From assembly GCA_030667985.1 (NCBI GenBank), contig DAOUUU010000008.1:1-37584 (forward strand): DNA of 37,584 nucleotides, given 5' to 3'. This document shows, in pieces, positions 8,310-17,198 of the stretch. Source of the DNA: Candidatus Krumholzibacteriota bacterium. GTDB lineage: Bacteria > Krumholzibacteriota > Krumholzibacteriia > Krumholzibacteriales > Krumholzibacteriaceae. Below the pieces are notes generated by a model, which made no database searches, was not told where the DNA came from, and saw nothing but the letters and a program-made list of their open reading frames with translations. Both the position numbers and the translations under genes were made by a program. The stretch's first letter is position 1. Each line of letters opens with the position of its first letter.

Positions 8310-9590
8310 CTAGAAGTGGTACTTGGCGCTGAGCATCCACATGGCGACCTCGTCAGATTCATTACCACTGGGCTGTCCCATACCGGTCAGCCAGTAGCCG
8401 AGACGGAATGGTGTGGCGTTGTTGAGGACGCAGTCGATGTCCCAGTCTCCCAGGTGGAATCCGAGACCCATGTAATAGCTGAAGTCGCTCCAGGTACTCG
8501 TCACAACACGATCGGGATCAGTCGCAAAGGATTTGTCCTCACGCTTGACCAGAGCGTGCGAACCGCCCATCCTGAAGGTCAGCCAATCCTTGATGTCGGA
8601 TTCGAGGCCGAGGATAAAGCGGGGCATCACCTTGTATGTGCTGGTCCAATCTCCTTCTACACCCTCCGGAATCTCGCTCGCCTCGCGCTTCGCGTAGGCG
8701 TAGGGCTCGATCGCGAAGAGGAGCAGGTTGTCCTCGTTCACAGCGATGTTGGTTCCGATACCCAATTCCATCATCGAACCCTTGTCGCCCCAGAAGGTGT
8801 CGTTGTAATCGGCCGAATCCGCCTTGAAGCTGAAATCGTACGATGTCCAGCCGAAGTAGGGCACCAGTGTGACCGTTTCGGTCCACTCGTAGAACATACG
8901 GGCCTTGAGACCGTAAGTCATGTTGCCGTCTTCGGTGACCTCGCCGAAAGGCTCCCCCGCAAACGAGCCCTGCCAAGTCCCCGAACCCATGCCGAGGTCT
9001 ACGTTCAGGTCCATGTAGGCGGCTTCGCCCACGTCGAAGCGGACGCCGGCACTTATCGTCGTGTAGGCGTAATGTTGCTCATCGATAATTCCGTCCTCGG
9101 ACTTGTAGCTGTCGTCAGCGCGCGTCAGGGCGAAACCGAAGGAGAGGCCCTCCATCGCGTAGCCGTAGAGGAGATGGAACTTCTGGGCGTTCGACCACAT
9201 GAACGCGTAATCGGTGTACCAATTCACGCCCCAATCGTAATTCCAGAATGGATTCATCGGCTCTGACGATTCATAGAAAAACATCGCCAGAGTTCCGTAC
9301 GCGCCGTCCTCGCCGAGTCCGAATGAGGCGCCGATCGCCGGGATGACCTCGTAGCAGTCGAGATCTTCGGGGCAGCTGCTACCACCCCACCACTGCGAGG
9401 TCATGAGCTCGATCATAACAATATTGCTGTAGGAGGGCAATGTGGCCGGCCACTCGAAGACATTGAAATCATCCTCGAGGTACCTTCCGTAACCGCCCAT
9501 TGCCGCTACCCTGCTCTGCGTGGCCATGGCCGGCATAACGAATGCGGCTGTCATGACGATCGCGAGAGCTATCACGAATAACTTCTTCAT
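8310..9590 (-). CDS. Predicted outer-membrane beta-barrel protein
   Basis: I do not recognise a named family. The 426-residue product begins with a clear signal peptide (MKKLFVIALAIVMTAAF... cut after 'MPAMA') and is followed by many alternating, aromatic-rich strands such as 'TETVTLVPYFGWTSYDFSF', 'AYMDLNVDLGMGSG' and 'WSDFSYYMGLGFHLGDWDI'. It ends in Phe ('SAKYHF'), the usual beta-barrel assembly signal. This supports a porin-like barrel of perhaps 14-18 strands; function and substrate cannot be told. It is a single-gene transcription unit with a long leader upstream and a strong terminator downstream, which fits an abundant surface protein. The stop is TAG. The start ATG has AGGGGG about 7 nt upstream. 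Confidence 0.85.
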   Translation of the reverse strand: MKKLFVIALAIVMTAAFVMPAMATQSRVAAMGGYGRYLEDDFNVFEWPATLPSYSNIVMIELMTSQWWGGSSCPEDLDCYEVIPAIGASFGLGEDGAYGTLAMFFYESSEPMNPFWNYDWGVNWYTDYAFMWSNAQKFHLLYGYAMEGLSFGFALTRADDSYKSEDGIIDEQHYAYTTISAGVRFDVGEAAYMDLNVDLGMGSGTWQGSFAGEPFGEVTEDGNMTYGLKARMFYEWTETVTLVPYFGWTSYDFSFKADSADYNDTFWGDKGSMMELGIGTNIAVNEDNLLLFAIEPYAYAKREASEIPEGVEGDWTSTYKVMPRFILGLESDIKDWLTFRMGGSHALVKREDKSFATDPDRVVTSTWSDFSYYMGLGFHLGDWDIDCVLNNATPFRLGYWLTGMGQPSGNESDEVAMWMLSAKYHF

Positions 9591-9964
9591 TTCAAACCCC
9601 CTGTCTAGATATCTTCCTTTAGGGAAGCACCCTCACAGGAACTTAAACATTCTATAAGACCGCGATTACTTCACGGATGGTTCCCATCAACGAATTCATG
9701 ATGCGCCTTCAAAGGACGCTCTTAATTTCTCCTCTACCCGGTACCTCCTCTCCCTCCAGGGTTTCGCGCTCTGGCGCTTGCGGCTGTTACCGCAAGACCG
9801 CTCAATTGTGAATAAGCGAGCAGAATAGTAGCTTCGGTCCTGTACGTACCCCCTTTCAAACACCTAAAAACCACACAGGTTTTCAGTTGGACGAAAAACT
9901 AAATCAGCTGAAAGAATCTGTCAACACTTTTTTTAACATGATCTTAATATTTTTAATCCGATCA
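9591..9964 (-). other. 374-nt gene-free region: promoter and structured leader of the barrel gene
   Basis: No ORF here looks coding. The distal 80 nt are AT-rich and hold a possible promoter (9896-9924). The remaining roughly 300 nt would be transcribed as a leader on the minus strand and contain several short perfect inverted repeats: 9777-9796 (CTTGCGG / CCGCAAG, 7 bp, 6-nt loop), about 9676-9688 (GATGG / CCATC) and 9613-9627 (CTTCC / GGAAG). I do not recognise a known riboswitch class. A regulatory leader or a small RNA is possible. Confidence 0.5.
9896..9924 (-). promoter_or_regulatory. Possible sigma70-type promoter for the barrel gene
   Basis: A perfect -35 box TTGACA (9919-9924) is followed after 17 nt by TAGTTT (9896-9901), a weak -10. 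Transcription would start near 9888 and leave a leader of about 300 nt. The -35 is convincing and the -10 is not. Confidence 0.4.
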
Positions 9965-11023
9965 TCAAGTAATTACACACCGTATCACTCTGAGATTTCC
10001 GGCGAGTTTCGGCTCGAAGAGCTCATCTTCCGTGTCCAGACTGTTTATACGAACCTCTCCCGACGCATGGATAAAGCGCTTCCCGCCCAGGTATATCGCG
10101 ACATGGGTGATCGCCTCCCCCTCTCCGAAGAAGAGCAACTCGCCCGGGGCCGATTCCTCGAGCGGGACCTCTTCTCCAACGAGCGCCTGGCGGTCGGAAT
10201 CGCGCGGCAGCTCGATCTCCTCCATCATGTAGACACGTTTGACGAGACCGGAACAGTCGAATCCCTTGGTCGACGTCCCTCCCCAGAGATAGGGGATCCC
10301 GATAAATCGCATCGCTCGCGATATGATACGTTCCCGCAGCAAACCAACCGGTGCTGCAATATCCTCCAGGTCCCGCTCCGGGGCAAATCCCTCTCTGCCG
10401 CCGGGGAGCAGGACCTTCCGAAATCCATCCGAGGCCCTGTCGGCCGCAACCCTTGTGCCGGCCACCAGGTCCGTTACGGGAAAGCTATCCGGATCGGCCG
10501 ATTGGCGGATATAGGCAATATTCGCTACGACCAGTGTATTCGCACGTTTCATGTAGGATGCGATATCCTCCGGGCGGGTTTCATGCACATACCAGGACCT
10601 GATCCATCCGTGGTAGCCGTCCGGCAGCATGACCAGATACCAATCGCCGTCGAGTTTCAGAGCAGCCGCATCCTCCCCCATGATAGCCTGCGTCACTAGC
10701 TCGGCCGCATGGGATGGCTCGCGCCTCACATCGGCGACACTCGACGAGACCCAGAGGCGCCTCCCCTCCAGCGGCCTCAGGAACCTGACCGTCACCCCAC
10801 CTCCTGCGGGGCCGGCTCGGAATTCCCCCTCCGGCCCAGGGACGACCTCGATTCCAGCGAGCCGCCCGGGCAGGGCCTCGAAAAGATCCCCCGCGCTCAG
10901 CTCGATAGTGCACTCCCCGCTCTCCGAGCGGGTGATACCGACGTAGCTGAAGCGCCAATCGATGTTCATCGAGTCTTCTATTTCCTTGATCACACTGCTG
11001 ATACGGTCGATCAAAGTATCCAT
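9965..11023 (-). CDS. SH3-domain NlpC/P60 peptidase, YkfC-like (probable murein-peptide endopeptidase)
   Basis: The 352-residue product has two SH3b-like regions (about residues 85-150 and 160-220) and a C-terminal NlpC/P60 cysteine peptidase domain. The catalytic residues are visible: Cys257 in 'FDCSGLVKRVY', His307 in 'ITHVAIYLG' and His319 in 'FIHASG'. This architecture is that of the YkfC/dipeptidyl-peptidase VI group, which cuts the gamma-D-Glu-diaminopimelate bond in murein tripeptides after uptake. No signal peptide is seen, so a cytoplasmic role fits. The gene follows peptide-permease genes dppB and dppC, and its ATG directly abuts the dppC stop (TGAATG). Together this supports recycling of imported peptidoglycan peptides; the exact bond cleaved is inference. 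Confidence 0.85.
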   Translation of the reverse strand: MDTLIDRISSVIKEIEDSMNIDWRFSYVGITRSESGECTIELSAGDLFEALPGRLAGIEVVPGPEGEFRAGPAGGGVTVRFLRPLEGRRLWVSSSVADVRREPSHAAELVTQAIMGEDAAALKLDGDWYLVMLPDGYHGWIRSWYVHETRPEDIASYMKRANTLVVANIAYIRQSADPDSFPVTDLVAGTRVAADRASDGFRKVLLPGGREGFAPERDLEDIAAPVGLLRERIISRAMRFIGIPYLWGGTSTKGFDCSGLVKRVYMMEEIELPRDSDRQALVGEEVPLEESAPGELLFFGEGEAITHVAIYLGGKRFIHASGEVRINSLDTEDELFEPKLAGNLRVIRCVIT

Positions 11024-11875
11024 TCAGCGGCCTTCCTTGCCTCTGGTCCTGGGATCGAGGCTGTCCCTGAGCCCGTCACCGAGCAGATTGAGAGCGCAGA
11101 CGGTCGATGTGAGCACCAACCCGGGAAAGAGCGTGAGCCACGGCGCCCGCCTCATGAAGGGGATGCCCCGTGATATCATCGAGCCCCAGCTTGGATCGGG
11201 GGGCTGAACGCCCAAGCCCAGGAAGCTGAGGGAGGACTCCGCCATGATCGTCATGCCGAGACCGAGCGTGTATACGACGATCACGGGAGCTATGCATTGT
11301 GGCAGGATATGCCGGAATACGAGTCCGAGGGGCCCTGTTCCCGCAGCCCTTGCCGCCTGCACATACTCCCGCTCTCGTACGCTGAGCACCTGAATCCTGA
11401 CCAGACGGGCCATGGCGGCCCAACCGACTATTCCGAGAGCAACGAAAAGCGATATCATACCAGGAGTTACGACCGCCATTATCGCGATCAGGAGAAGGAG
11501 CGCGGGAAATGCGAATGTGATGTCGGCGGCCCTCATGATCAGAGTATCCAGCTTCCCTCCGAAGAAACCGGCTATCGTCCCGAGCATGAGTCCAAGGAGC
11601 AGGGATATCGTACGCGCCATGAATCCAACGCCCAGCGAGATACGAGCGCCATACAAAACCCTTGATAATACGTCTCTTCCGAATGCGTCCGTCCCGAACG
11701 GATACTCGATGCAGGGGGGTGTCAGGGCGGCCTCCAGATTGATCTCGGACGGCGGCCGGGGAGCAATGAGACCGGCTAGAAGGGCCCCGCCCACGACGAC
11801 TGACAGAATCAGAAACCCTGCGAAGGCGGACCCGTTCCGCATCAGGCGGAGCGATCGATGGCGGCCATTTCTCAT
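11024..11875 (-). CDS. dppC: Peptide ABC transporter permease, DppC-like
   Basis: The 283-residue product is the second inner-membrane permease of a peptide/oligopeptide (DppBC/OppBC) importer. It has an N-terminal span, the 'HPFGTD'-like segment seen here as 'EYPFGTDAFGRDVLSRVLYGARISL' in part, and the EAA-type loop 'EYVQAARAAGTGPLGLVFRHILP' in part, which contacts the ATPase. The C-terminus 'GDGLRDSLDPRTRGKEGR' is typical. Its ATG overlaps the dppB stop by 4 nt (ATGA). Substrate specificity cannot be read from the permease; the neighbouring NlpC/P60 peptidase suggests murein peptides. The dppC symbol is by family, not proven orthology. Confidence 0.9.
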   Translation of the reverse strand: MRNGRHRSLRLMRNGSAFAGFLILSVVVGGALLAGLIAPRPPSEINLEAALTPPCIEYPFGTDAFGRDVLSRVLYGARISLGVGFMARTISLLLGLMLGTIAGFFGGKLDTLIMRAADITFAFPALLLLIAIMAVVTPGMISLFVALGIVGWAAMARLVRIQVLSVREREYVQAARAAGTGPLGLVFRHILPQCIAPVIVVYTLGLGMTIMAESSLSFLGLGVQPPDPSWGSMISRGIPFMRRAPWLTLFPGLVLTSTVCALNLLGDGLRDSLDPRTRGKEGR

Positions 11876-12810
11876 CCGCTCTTCTCCTTTACACGTATAC
11901 GCGGGTCGATAATCCCGTAACTCACGTCTACTAATAAGTTTACAAGCACAAAAACGATTGCCATAAAGAGTATCGAACCCTGGATCACGGGGAAATCCCG
12001 CTTAAGGATCCCCTGCACGATGAACCTCCCCAGGCCGGGCCACCCGAATATCGACTCGGTTAGGACCGATCCGCTCAGGTAACTGCCGAAGTCGGCACCC
12101 ACGATCGTGATAACGGGAACTAGCGCGTTTCTCAGCACATGCTTGCCGAGTACGAACATCTCGCCGAGGCCCTTGGCCCTCGCCGTGCGCACGTAATCCT
12201 CCCCAACCGCCTCGACCACCCCGGAACGCGTGATCCGCGCCACCGTGGCCATAGAGGCAAATGAGAGGGTCACGGCTGGCAGTATCAGGTATTTGATCGA
12301 TCCGCCACCGTAACCTGATGGTGGCAAAATAGATAGCTTTATAGCAAAGAGGTAGATCAGAAGAAGGCCGAGCCAGAAGACGGGGATCGAGACCCCGATT
12401 AGGCTGAAGACCATTGTGGCGCGTCCGAGCCATCGAAACCGCCCCCAACCGGCCAGGAGACCTATGGCTACACCGCCCACGAGGGCGAGCAGCATGGCGC
12501 TGAAGGCGAGTGCGAGCGTCCGGGGAAAGCGCTCGGTTATGGCGTCGGAGACCGGCCTCTTCGTCACAAAGGATTCTCCGAGGTCGAATCGGGCCAGGCG
12601 TCCGAGATAATTCAAGTATTGTACCGGCAATGGCTTGTCGAGTCCGAGCTCCGAGCGCATCCGCTCGAGGGTCTCGTCGTCATAGCGTTCCCCGACGAGC
12701 GTGAGGACCGGATCGCCGGGAATAACGTACATGAGCAGAAAGGTGACCGTGACGACTCCGAATAGTATCGGTACGAGCAACAACAGCCGTTTAAACAGGA
12801 ATCTCAGCAA
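11872..12810 (-). CDS. dppB: Peptide ABC transporter permease, DppB-like
   Basis: The 312-residue product is the first permease of the peptide importer. It shows the family N-terminus 'LLLLVPILFGVVTVTFLLMYVIPGDP', the 'LGLDKPLPVQYLNYLGRL' region and the EAA loop 'EDYVRTARAKGLGEMFVLGKH' in part. The C-terminus 'YGIIDPRIRVKEKSG' is also typical. The start is TTG with AAGGA 8 nt upstream, 17 nt after the stop of the binding-protein gene, and the stop overlaps dppC. DppD/DppF-type ATPase genes are not in the visible operon, so the complex must borrow an ATPase encoded elsewhere. Confidence 0.9.
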   Translation of the reverse strand: MLRFLFKRLLLLVPILFGVVTVTFLLMYVIPGDPVLTLVGERYDDETLERMRSELGLDKPLPVQYLNYLGRLARFDLGESFVTKRPVSDAITERFPRTLALAFSAMLLALVGGVAIGLLAGWGRFRWLGRATMVFSLIGVSIPVFWLGLLLIYLFAIKLSILPPSGYGGGSIKYLILPAVTLSFASMATVARITRSGVVEAVGEDYVRTARAKGLGEMFVLGKHVLRNALVPVITIVGADFGSYLSGSVLTESIFGWPGLGRFIVQGILKRDFPVIQGSILFMAIVFVLVNLLVDVSYGIIDPRIRVKEKSG

Positions 12811-12827
12811 GTATCAAATCCTTCGCT

Positions 12828-14390
12828 TCAGATCTCAACGTCCAAAAAGCGCTGCCCATTGAATATGACCGGTATCCTATACCCATCGAGCCGGGGAGAT
12901 ACGATCTCGTAACGGACCGGAAACCATAGGAATATCCAGGGAGCATCGGAGTAGACGATCTCCTCCGCGCGCCGGTAGAGCTCCCACCGCTCCTCCGCGC
13001 TACTGACCAGAGCCGCGGCGTCTATCACCGAATCGACCTCCTGATTGCTGTAACCGGTCCTGTTTCCTCCCCCTCCCCTGTTTCTCGAGTGAAAGAGGGG
13101 GGCCAGAAAATTCTCCGCGTCGGGGTAATCTGCAAACCAGTCGAGGAAAAAGGCATCGGGCGTACCCTGGTCGACAGCCTGCTTGAAAGCTCCCCACTCC
13201 CTCGTTACAAGCCGCGCCCGTACGCCTACATCTGCCAGATAGGCCTGAACGCTCTCGAGCACCCGGCCTCCCTCTGGATTCTCCCGCTGCCAGATCTCGA
13301 TCTCGAGGCCCTCTCCGTATCCAGCCTCTGCGAGAAGCTCCCTCGCCCTATCCGGGTCGTATGTGTATAGCTCACCAGGCGGGGGTGATCGCCTCAACGC
13401 GGTGGGTACGCTACCCCTCGCCTCCACGGCGGCCCCGAAGAGCACATGTACGATGATCGCCTCGACGTCGACGGCCATGTTGAGCGCCCGTCGCACCATA
13501 GGGTCGTCGAATGGAGGCCTCGAGTTGTTCAATCCGATATAGACGACTCTCAACTCCTCGGCACTGAGCAGCGGCGCGCCTGCCGAACGCCAGAGATCCA
13601 GCTCGGAACGCGGGATCTCGAGAATATCGAGATTGCCCACCTCGAATTCGGCTATCCTTGTCATCGATTCAGGAATGATGCGGATGGATATACCCTCCAA
13701 CGCCTGCCTGCCGCTACGTAATTGAGGATTCCTCACCAGGATAAGCTCGTCACCCTCTTTCCATTCACCGATACTCCACGGCCCGCTGCCGCACGGCTGG
13801 ATGCCGTACTCATCCCCCCTCTCCTCCGCGTCGTGCCTGCACACGATCCCTGCGGCTGGCATCGCGAGCAGGCTCAGAAAATGGGCGGAGGGCCTTGAGA
13901 GCCTGATGACGACGGTTGAATCGTCCTGATTAGAGATACCAAGTCCGTCCACAGCGTTTCCCGCGTGGAAAGCCGGCGCTCCCTCGATGTCTTCGAGAAC
14001 CCACCAGCGGGGCGAGACACGCACTGGATCGAGAAGGCGCCGGAAGGAGTAGAGAACATCCTCAGCCGTCACCGGACGCCCGCATGCGAACCGGGCGGCT
14101 CCCAGATGGAACGTATATTCTTTCTTGTCGTCTGAGATATCCCAACCTGTGGCGAGGTCGCTCACGAGCTCGCCGCCGGGAGTGAATCTGACTAGATTGG
14201 CATGTACGAGAGATGAGACCAATCCCGAGGAATAATCGACAGAACCGACAGGATCGGCCGTCGTCGGTTCGGTCTCGAGCGCGAGCCGGAGGTACCCGTT
14301 ATCGGGCTCCGTGCCGCAGGATGGCAGCACGGTCCCGATCCAGACGAGTAACGCGAATAGAGTTGCCCGTTTTCGCACTATGCTGGGCAT
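12828..14390 (-). CDS. Peptide-binding lipoprotein of an ABC importer (SBP family 5)
   Basis: The 520-residue product is a family-5 extracellular solute-binding protein, the periplasmic receptor that delivers peptides to DppB/DppC. The N-terminus is a lipoprotein signal, with lipobox 'LPSC' and Cys25 as the expected lipidation site (a substrate for Lgt encoded at the left end of this window). Family features are 'GDELILVRNPQLRSG', 'YIGLNNSRPPFDDPMVRRALNMAVD' in part, 'YDPDRARELLAEAGYG' and 'DWFADYPDAENFLAPLFHS'. It starts 3 nt after the GWxTD gene and is followed closely by dppB, so the five genes form one operon. Peptide or murein-peptide binding is inferred from family and context. Confidence 0.92.
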   Translation of the reverse strand: MPSIVRKRATLFALLVWIGTVLPSCGTEPDNGYLRLALETEPTTADPVGSVDYSSGLVSSLVHANLVRFTPGGELVSDLATGWDISDDKKEYTFHLGAARFACGRPVTAEDVLYSFRRLLDPVRVSPRWWVLEDIEGAPAFHAGNAVDGLGISNQDDSTVVIRLSRPSAHFLSLLAMPAAGIVCRHDAEERGDEYGIQPCGSGPWSIGEWKEGDELILVRNPQLRSGRQALEGISIRIIPESMTRIAEFEVGNLDILEIPRSELDLWRSAGAPLLSAEELRVVYIGLNNSRPPFDDPMVRRALNMAVDVEAIIVHVLFGAAVEARGSVPTALRRSPPPGELYTYDPDRARELLAEAGYGEGLEIEIWQRENPEGGRVLESVQAYLADVGVRARLVTREWGAFKQAVDQGTPDAFFLDWFADYPDAENFLAPLFHSRNRGGGGNRTGYSNQEVDSVIDAAALVSSAEERWELYRRAEEIVYSDAPWIFLWFPVRYEIVSPRLDGYRIPVIFNGQRFLDVEI

Positions 14391-14393
14391 CGC

Positions 14394-15704
14394 CTACATT
14401 ATCTCCGTCGATATGAGTTGATACTCGCCCGTTCCGACAGGATCCTCGAATACGAAGATCGTCCCGATGGAGTAATAGTACCAGTACTGGTAACCGCGTC
14501 CTAGCTGTCCCGGGTAATCGGAGACCTTGTCGGGCTTTCCAAATTCGAGATAGATCTTGCCCCGGTCGGTCTGCCAGCCCGGTTGGAACCTCGAGAAGTT
14601 TTTCATCACATATCCGAGCCTGCTGAAGAAATCGCTGAGGAACTCGTTCGCTCCGGTATTTGGAGTCGGATCCTTCGTTTTCCAGAAACGTTCCCACGCA
14701 TCGAACCGCTCCGCCGGCGGAACGGCCTCTAGCTCACGCAGATCGTCCCTGTCCGCTATGGCCGAAAGTATCTCGATCGTATCGTCGAAATCGGCAAGGA
14801 ACGATGATCTCGTAAAGAGAACCAGGAATCTGCCAACGGCTTCTGCATGCCCCTCGCCGCCCGGAATCATAGCGGACGCCTCTATCACGTATTCACCGAG
14901 CGACATGTCGTCGATGACGAAATCGGTGCAGAATTGCGCATGTCCCGCAGTGATCGACTCTATATGTTCGTGATGATAGGAGAGCACGTTGCCCCGCGCA
15001 TCCTTGATACGGACAACAAAGTCGACACCCTCGCCGGGGACCGGTCCCACGAGCGAGTGTGAGATCCTCGCCCAGGTGTCGAATCCGTGGTATATGGCTG
15101 ACGGGATTATTATGAATGACTCCTCGTCGATCTGCTCGCAGAGTGTGACGGACAGCTCCCCACCCGGAGGTTTCTGGGCGGAGGCGCTGCGTGTCGGAAA
15201 CATGAAGATCGGATCGGCAAGCAGCAGCTCGCCCTGGCTTCTCCCGACGATCCTGACCTTCTTCTCCTGCTCGAACCGAAGAGATGTATCGATGATCTCG
15301 AGCGTAACCTTGACCTTGTATTCCCCGGGCTCTATGTCAAAGCTCTTCTTCGATCTCGAAAGCGACGACCTCGCCTGAGTCTCCTTGTAGTCACCGGCCG
15401 CTATCGTCTCTTCCCAGACCTCTCCCCTGATGCCACCACTCTTCTCCCGCCGGAGCTCCATGAACACCCTGTACGAGGATACGTACGTGTCCTTTTTCAG
15501 AAAGAAAACGAGACGGTTGTATGGAATCGAGGTCGTCACCACGATCTGCGGTTGACTCTGCTCGTCGAACACCTGCCTGATTGAAAGCTCGAAGGCGACT
15601 CTTCGCTCCGAATCGAACATGTCCTGCATCGGAAGCGCTGACGAGGAACGGAACGAAATCACGATGAGAATGCTCGCTATGAATAAGGCTCTTCGCAGAT
15701 TCAT
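14394..15704 (-). CDS. GWxTD domain protein (canonical motif), secreted
   Basis: The product has about 436 residues. An N-terminal signal peptide ('RRALFIASILIVISF', cut near 'SSA') is followed by beta-rich regions and a C-terminal GWxTD domain with 'KDPTPNTGANEF' and the motif 'GWQTDRGKIYLEFGKPD'. GWxTD is a family defined by this motif and found in several uncultured and FCB-related phyla; its function is unknown to me. The ORF track starts at 15749. I prefer ATG 15704, which begins the signal peptide and has a purine-rich GAAGAGAGACGAG just upstream. It leads the peptide-uptake operon under the promoter at 15809-15837. It is a distant paralog of the protein at 24715. The stop is TAG. Confidence 0.87.
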   Translation of the reverse strand: MNLRRALFIASILIVISFRSSSALPMQDMFDSERRVAFELSIRQVFDEQSQPQIVVTTSIPYNRLVFFLKKDTYVSSYRVFMELRREKSGGIRGEVWEETIAAGDYKETQARSSLSRSKKSFDIEPGEYKVKVTLEIIDTSLRFEQEKKVRIVGRSQGELLLADPIFMFPTRSASAQKPPGGELSVTLCEQIDEESFIIIPSAIYHGFDTWARISHSLVGPVPGEGVDFVVRIKDARGNVLSYHHEHIESITAGHAQFCTDFVIDDMSLGEYVIEASAMIPGGEGHAEAVGRFLVLFTRSSFLADFDDTIEILSAIADRDDLRELEAVPPAERFDAWERFWKTKDPTPNTGANEFLSDFFSRLGYVMKNFSRFQPGWQTDRGKIYLEFGKPDKVSDYPGQLGRGYQYWYYYSIGTIFVFEDPVGTGEYQLISTEIM

Positions 15705-15808
15705 CTCGTCTCTCTTCCGGCACTTAGCCGATGCACCGACGACGATCACGAATAATCCGTTCTAAGGGGCCACCCAAAAGCAGGCGAGGCGCTCCCGCTC
15801 CAGCTCGA

Positions 15809-15837
15809 AGTATAGTCCCACCCTCGGCCGGTGGCAA
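15809..15837 (-). promoter_or_regulatory. Sigma70-type promoter for the GWxTD-SBP-dppBC-NlpC operon
   Basis: TTGCCA (15832-15837), a 17-nt spacer and TATACT (15809-15814) read on the minus strand, about 105 nt before the chosen start at 15704. It lies in the 197-nt gap after the MacB-type permease, where no other feature was seen. No clear terminator precedes it. Confidence 0.72.
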
Positions 15838-15901
15838 CCATTTAAGGTTTCGCCGGGGATATGGCGGAGTGCTGTAATGGAGAGGGGGAAACAGATCGGG
15901 C

Positions 15902-17191
15902 CTACTCGTGCCCGAGGGCCTGGATCGGATCCATCTTCGCAGCCCTGTTCGCCGGGTAGAGGCCGAAGATGATACCGATCAAGGCGCTGAACACGAATGC
16001 GATTACGATCCAATGGAAGGGAACGGAATATGGGAAACTGATAAGATTGGCGACACCGCGGGCAACCAGCAGCCCTAACAGGATCCCTATGATCCCTCCG
16101 GCGCCGGTCAGTGTCGCAGCCTCTATGAGGAACTGCTGGAGAATATCGGTCCTCTGCGCCCCCATCGCCATCCGTACACCCACTTCCCTCGTACGCTCGG
16201 CCACGGAGACGAGCATGATGTTCATCACCCCTATGCCGCCGACCATGAGGCCGATTGAGGAGATCACGATCAGCACGAGCCCGATGGACTTCGTTATGTT
16301 GCCGAGCAGCTCGGTGAATGCCTCCGAGGTCGTGACATAGAAATCGTTCGGCGCCCCCGGTTCAACCTTTCGGCGGGCCCTCAGCAACGCAGTTATCTCT
16401 TCCTTCGCCTCCTCGAGGGTGAATTCAGGCTTGACGGTCAGGACGATCACGTGATCGTCCTGCTTTCCGCTGAAATCCTTCATGAATGTCGTGTAGGGAA
16501 CCGCGGCGAAGTTATCCCCCAAGCTGCCGATGATGTGCTCCCTGGACACCATCGTACCCACCACCTCGTATAAGGTGTTACCTATTTTGATCTGTTTTCC
16601 GATCGGATCGCGGTTGGGAAAGAGGTCCTGAGCGGGACCGTATCCGAGGACGACGACCCTTCTGCGCCTCTCCTGCTCGAACTCGTTATAGAACCTTCCC
16701 TCGTCGACCTGGAGGGTAAACATCTGGGAAAAGTTGTTAGACACACCGATGACCTGTATCAGGCCGGTCCTCTCCCCCTCATACCTGAGGACCCTCATAT
16801 TGCCCCCCGAATCGACCTCGAAATCGATCAGATCGGCTGATCTGCACCTCTCCTCGATCGCCGCAGCGTCGTCAGGCATGAGCTTTTTCCTGCGGAGGAT
16901 GTCCCGCCTGTCCTGCTCTCCCCCTATCGGATCGTACCTCGTTATCATGATGTATGGACGGTCGACCGAGAGAAAATCCTCCGTGACCCTTCTACCGAGA
17001 CCCGACATTACCGTCACCATAGCGAGCACCGTCGTCACGCCTATCGCGACTCCAAGGACGAGCAGGCCTGAACGCATCTTGTGACTGCGTATGACCCCAA
17101 GAGCCAGTTTTAGGTTCTCCAGCCAGATACCGCCCCTGCTTCGCTTGACGGCGGTTTTCCGGTCCTCTGACTTTGAAACGCTTTCCTTCAT
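15902..17191 (-). CDS. MacB-type ABC exporter permease (second of two)
   Basis: The product has about 429 residues and no ATPase domain. It has an N-terminal span ('KMRSGLLVLGVAIGVTTVLAM'), a large periplasmic MacB core domain (about residues 60-270) and a C-terminal FtsX domain with three spans, including the conserved 'GIGVMNIMLVSVAERTREVG' and 'YPANRAAKMDPIQALGHE'. Such permeases transmit ATP-driven motion to a periplasmic adaptor rather than carrying substrate through the membrane. The ORF track starts at 17263. ATG 17191 is better because it has GAGGAT 5 nt upstream and lies 7 nt after the first permease stop. The two permeases probably form a heterodimer served by one ATPase. Confidence 0.9.
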   Translation of the reverse strand: MKESVSKSEDRKTAVKRSRGGIWLENLKLALGVIRSHKMRSGLLVLGVAIGVTTVLAMVTVMSGLGRRVTEDFLSVDRPYIMITRYDPIGGEQDRRDILRRKKLMPDDAAAIEERCRSADLIDFEVDSGGNMRVLRYEGERTGLIQVIGVSNNFSQMFTLQVDEGRFYNEFEQERRRRVVVLGYGPAQDLFPNRDPIGKQIKIGNTLYEVVGTMVSREHIIGSLGDNFAAVPYTTFMKDFSGKQDDHVIVLTVKPEFTLEEAKEEITALLRARRKVEPGAPNDFYVTTSEAFTELLGNITKSIGLVLIVISSIGLMVGGIGVMNIMLVSVAERTREVGVRMAMGAQRTDILQQFLIEAATLTGAGGIIGILLGLLVARGVANLISFPYSVPFHWIVIAFVFSALIGIIFGLYPANRAAKMDPIQALGHE

Positions 17192-17198
17192 GACATCC

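Noticed and set aside
8244-9266. 340-aa plus-strand ORF
   Set aside because: It is a shadow of the barrel gene; the minus strand has a signal peptide, barrel strands and a terminator.
9777-9796. Known riboswitch in the barrel-gene leader
   Set aside because: I could not match conserved cores of the common classes (for example cobalamin, TPP, FMN, c-di-GMP), so only the hairpins are reported.
9954-9982. Inverted repeat ATGATC / GATCAT after the NlpC/P60 gene
   Set aside because: The loop is long and AT-rich and is followed by A residues rather than T on the minus strand, so it does not look like a terminator.
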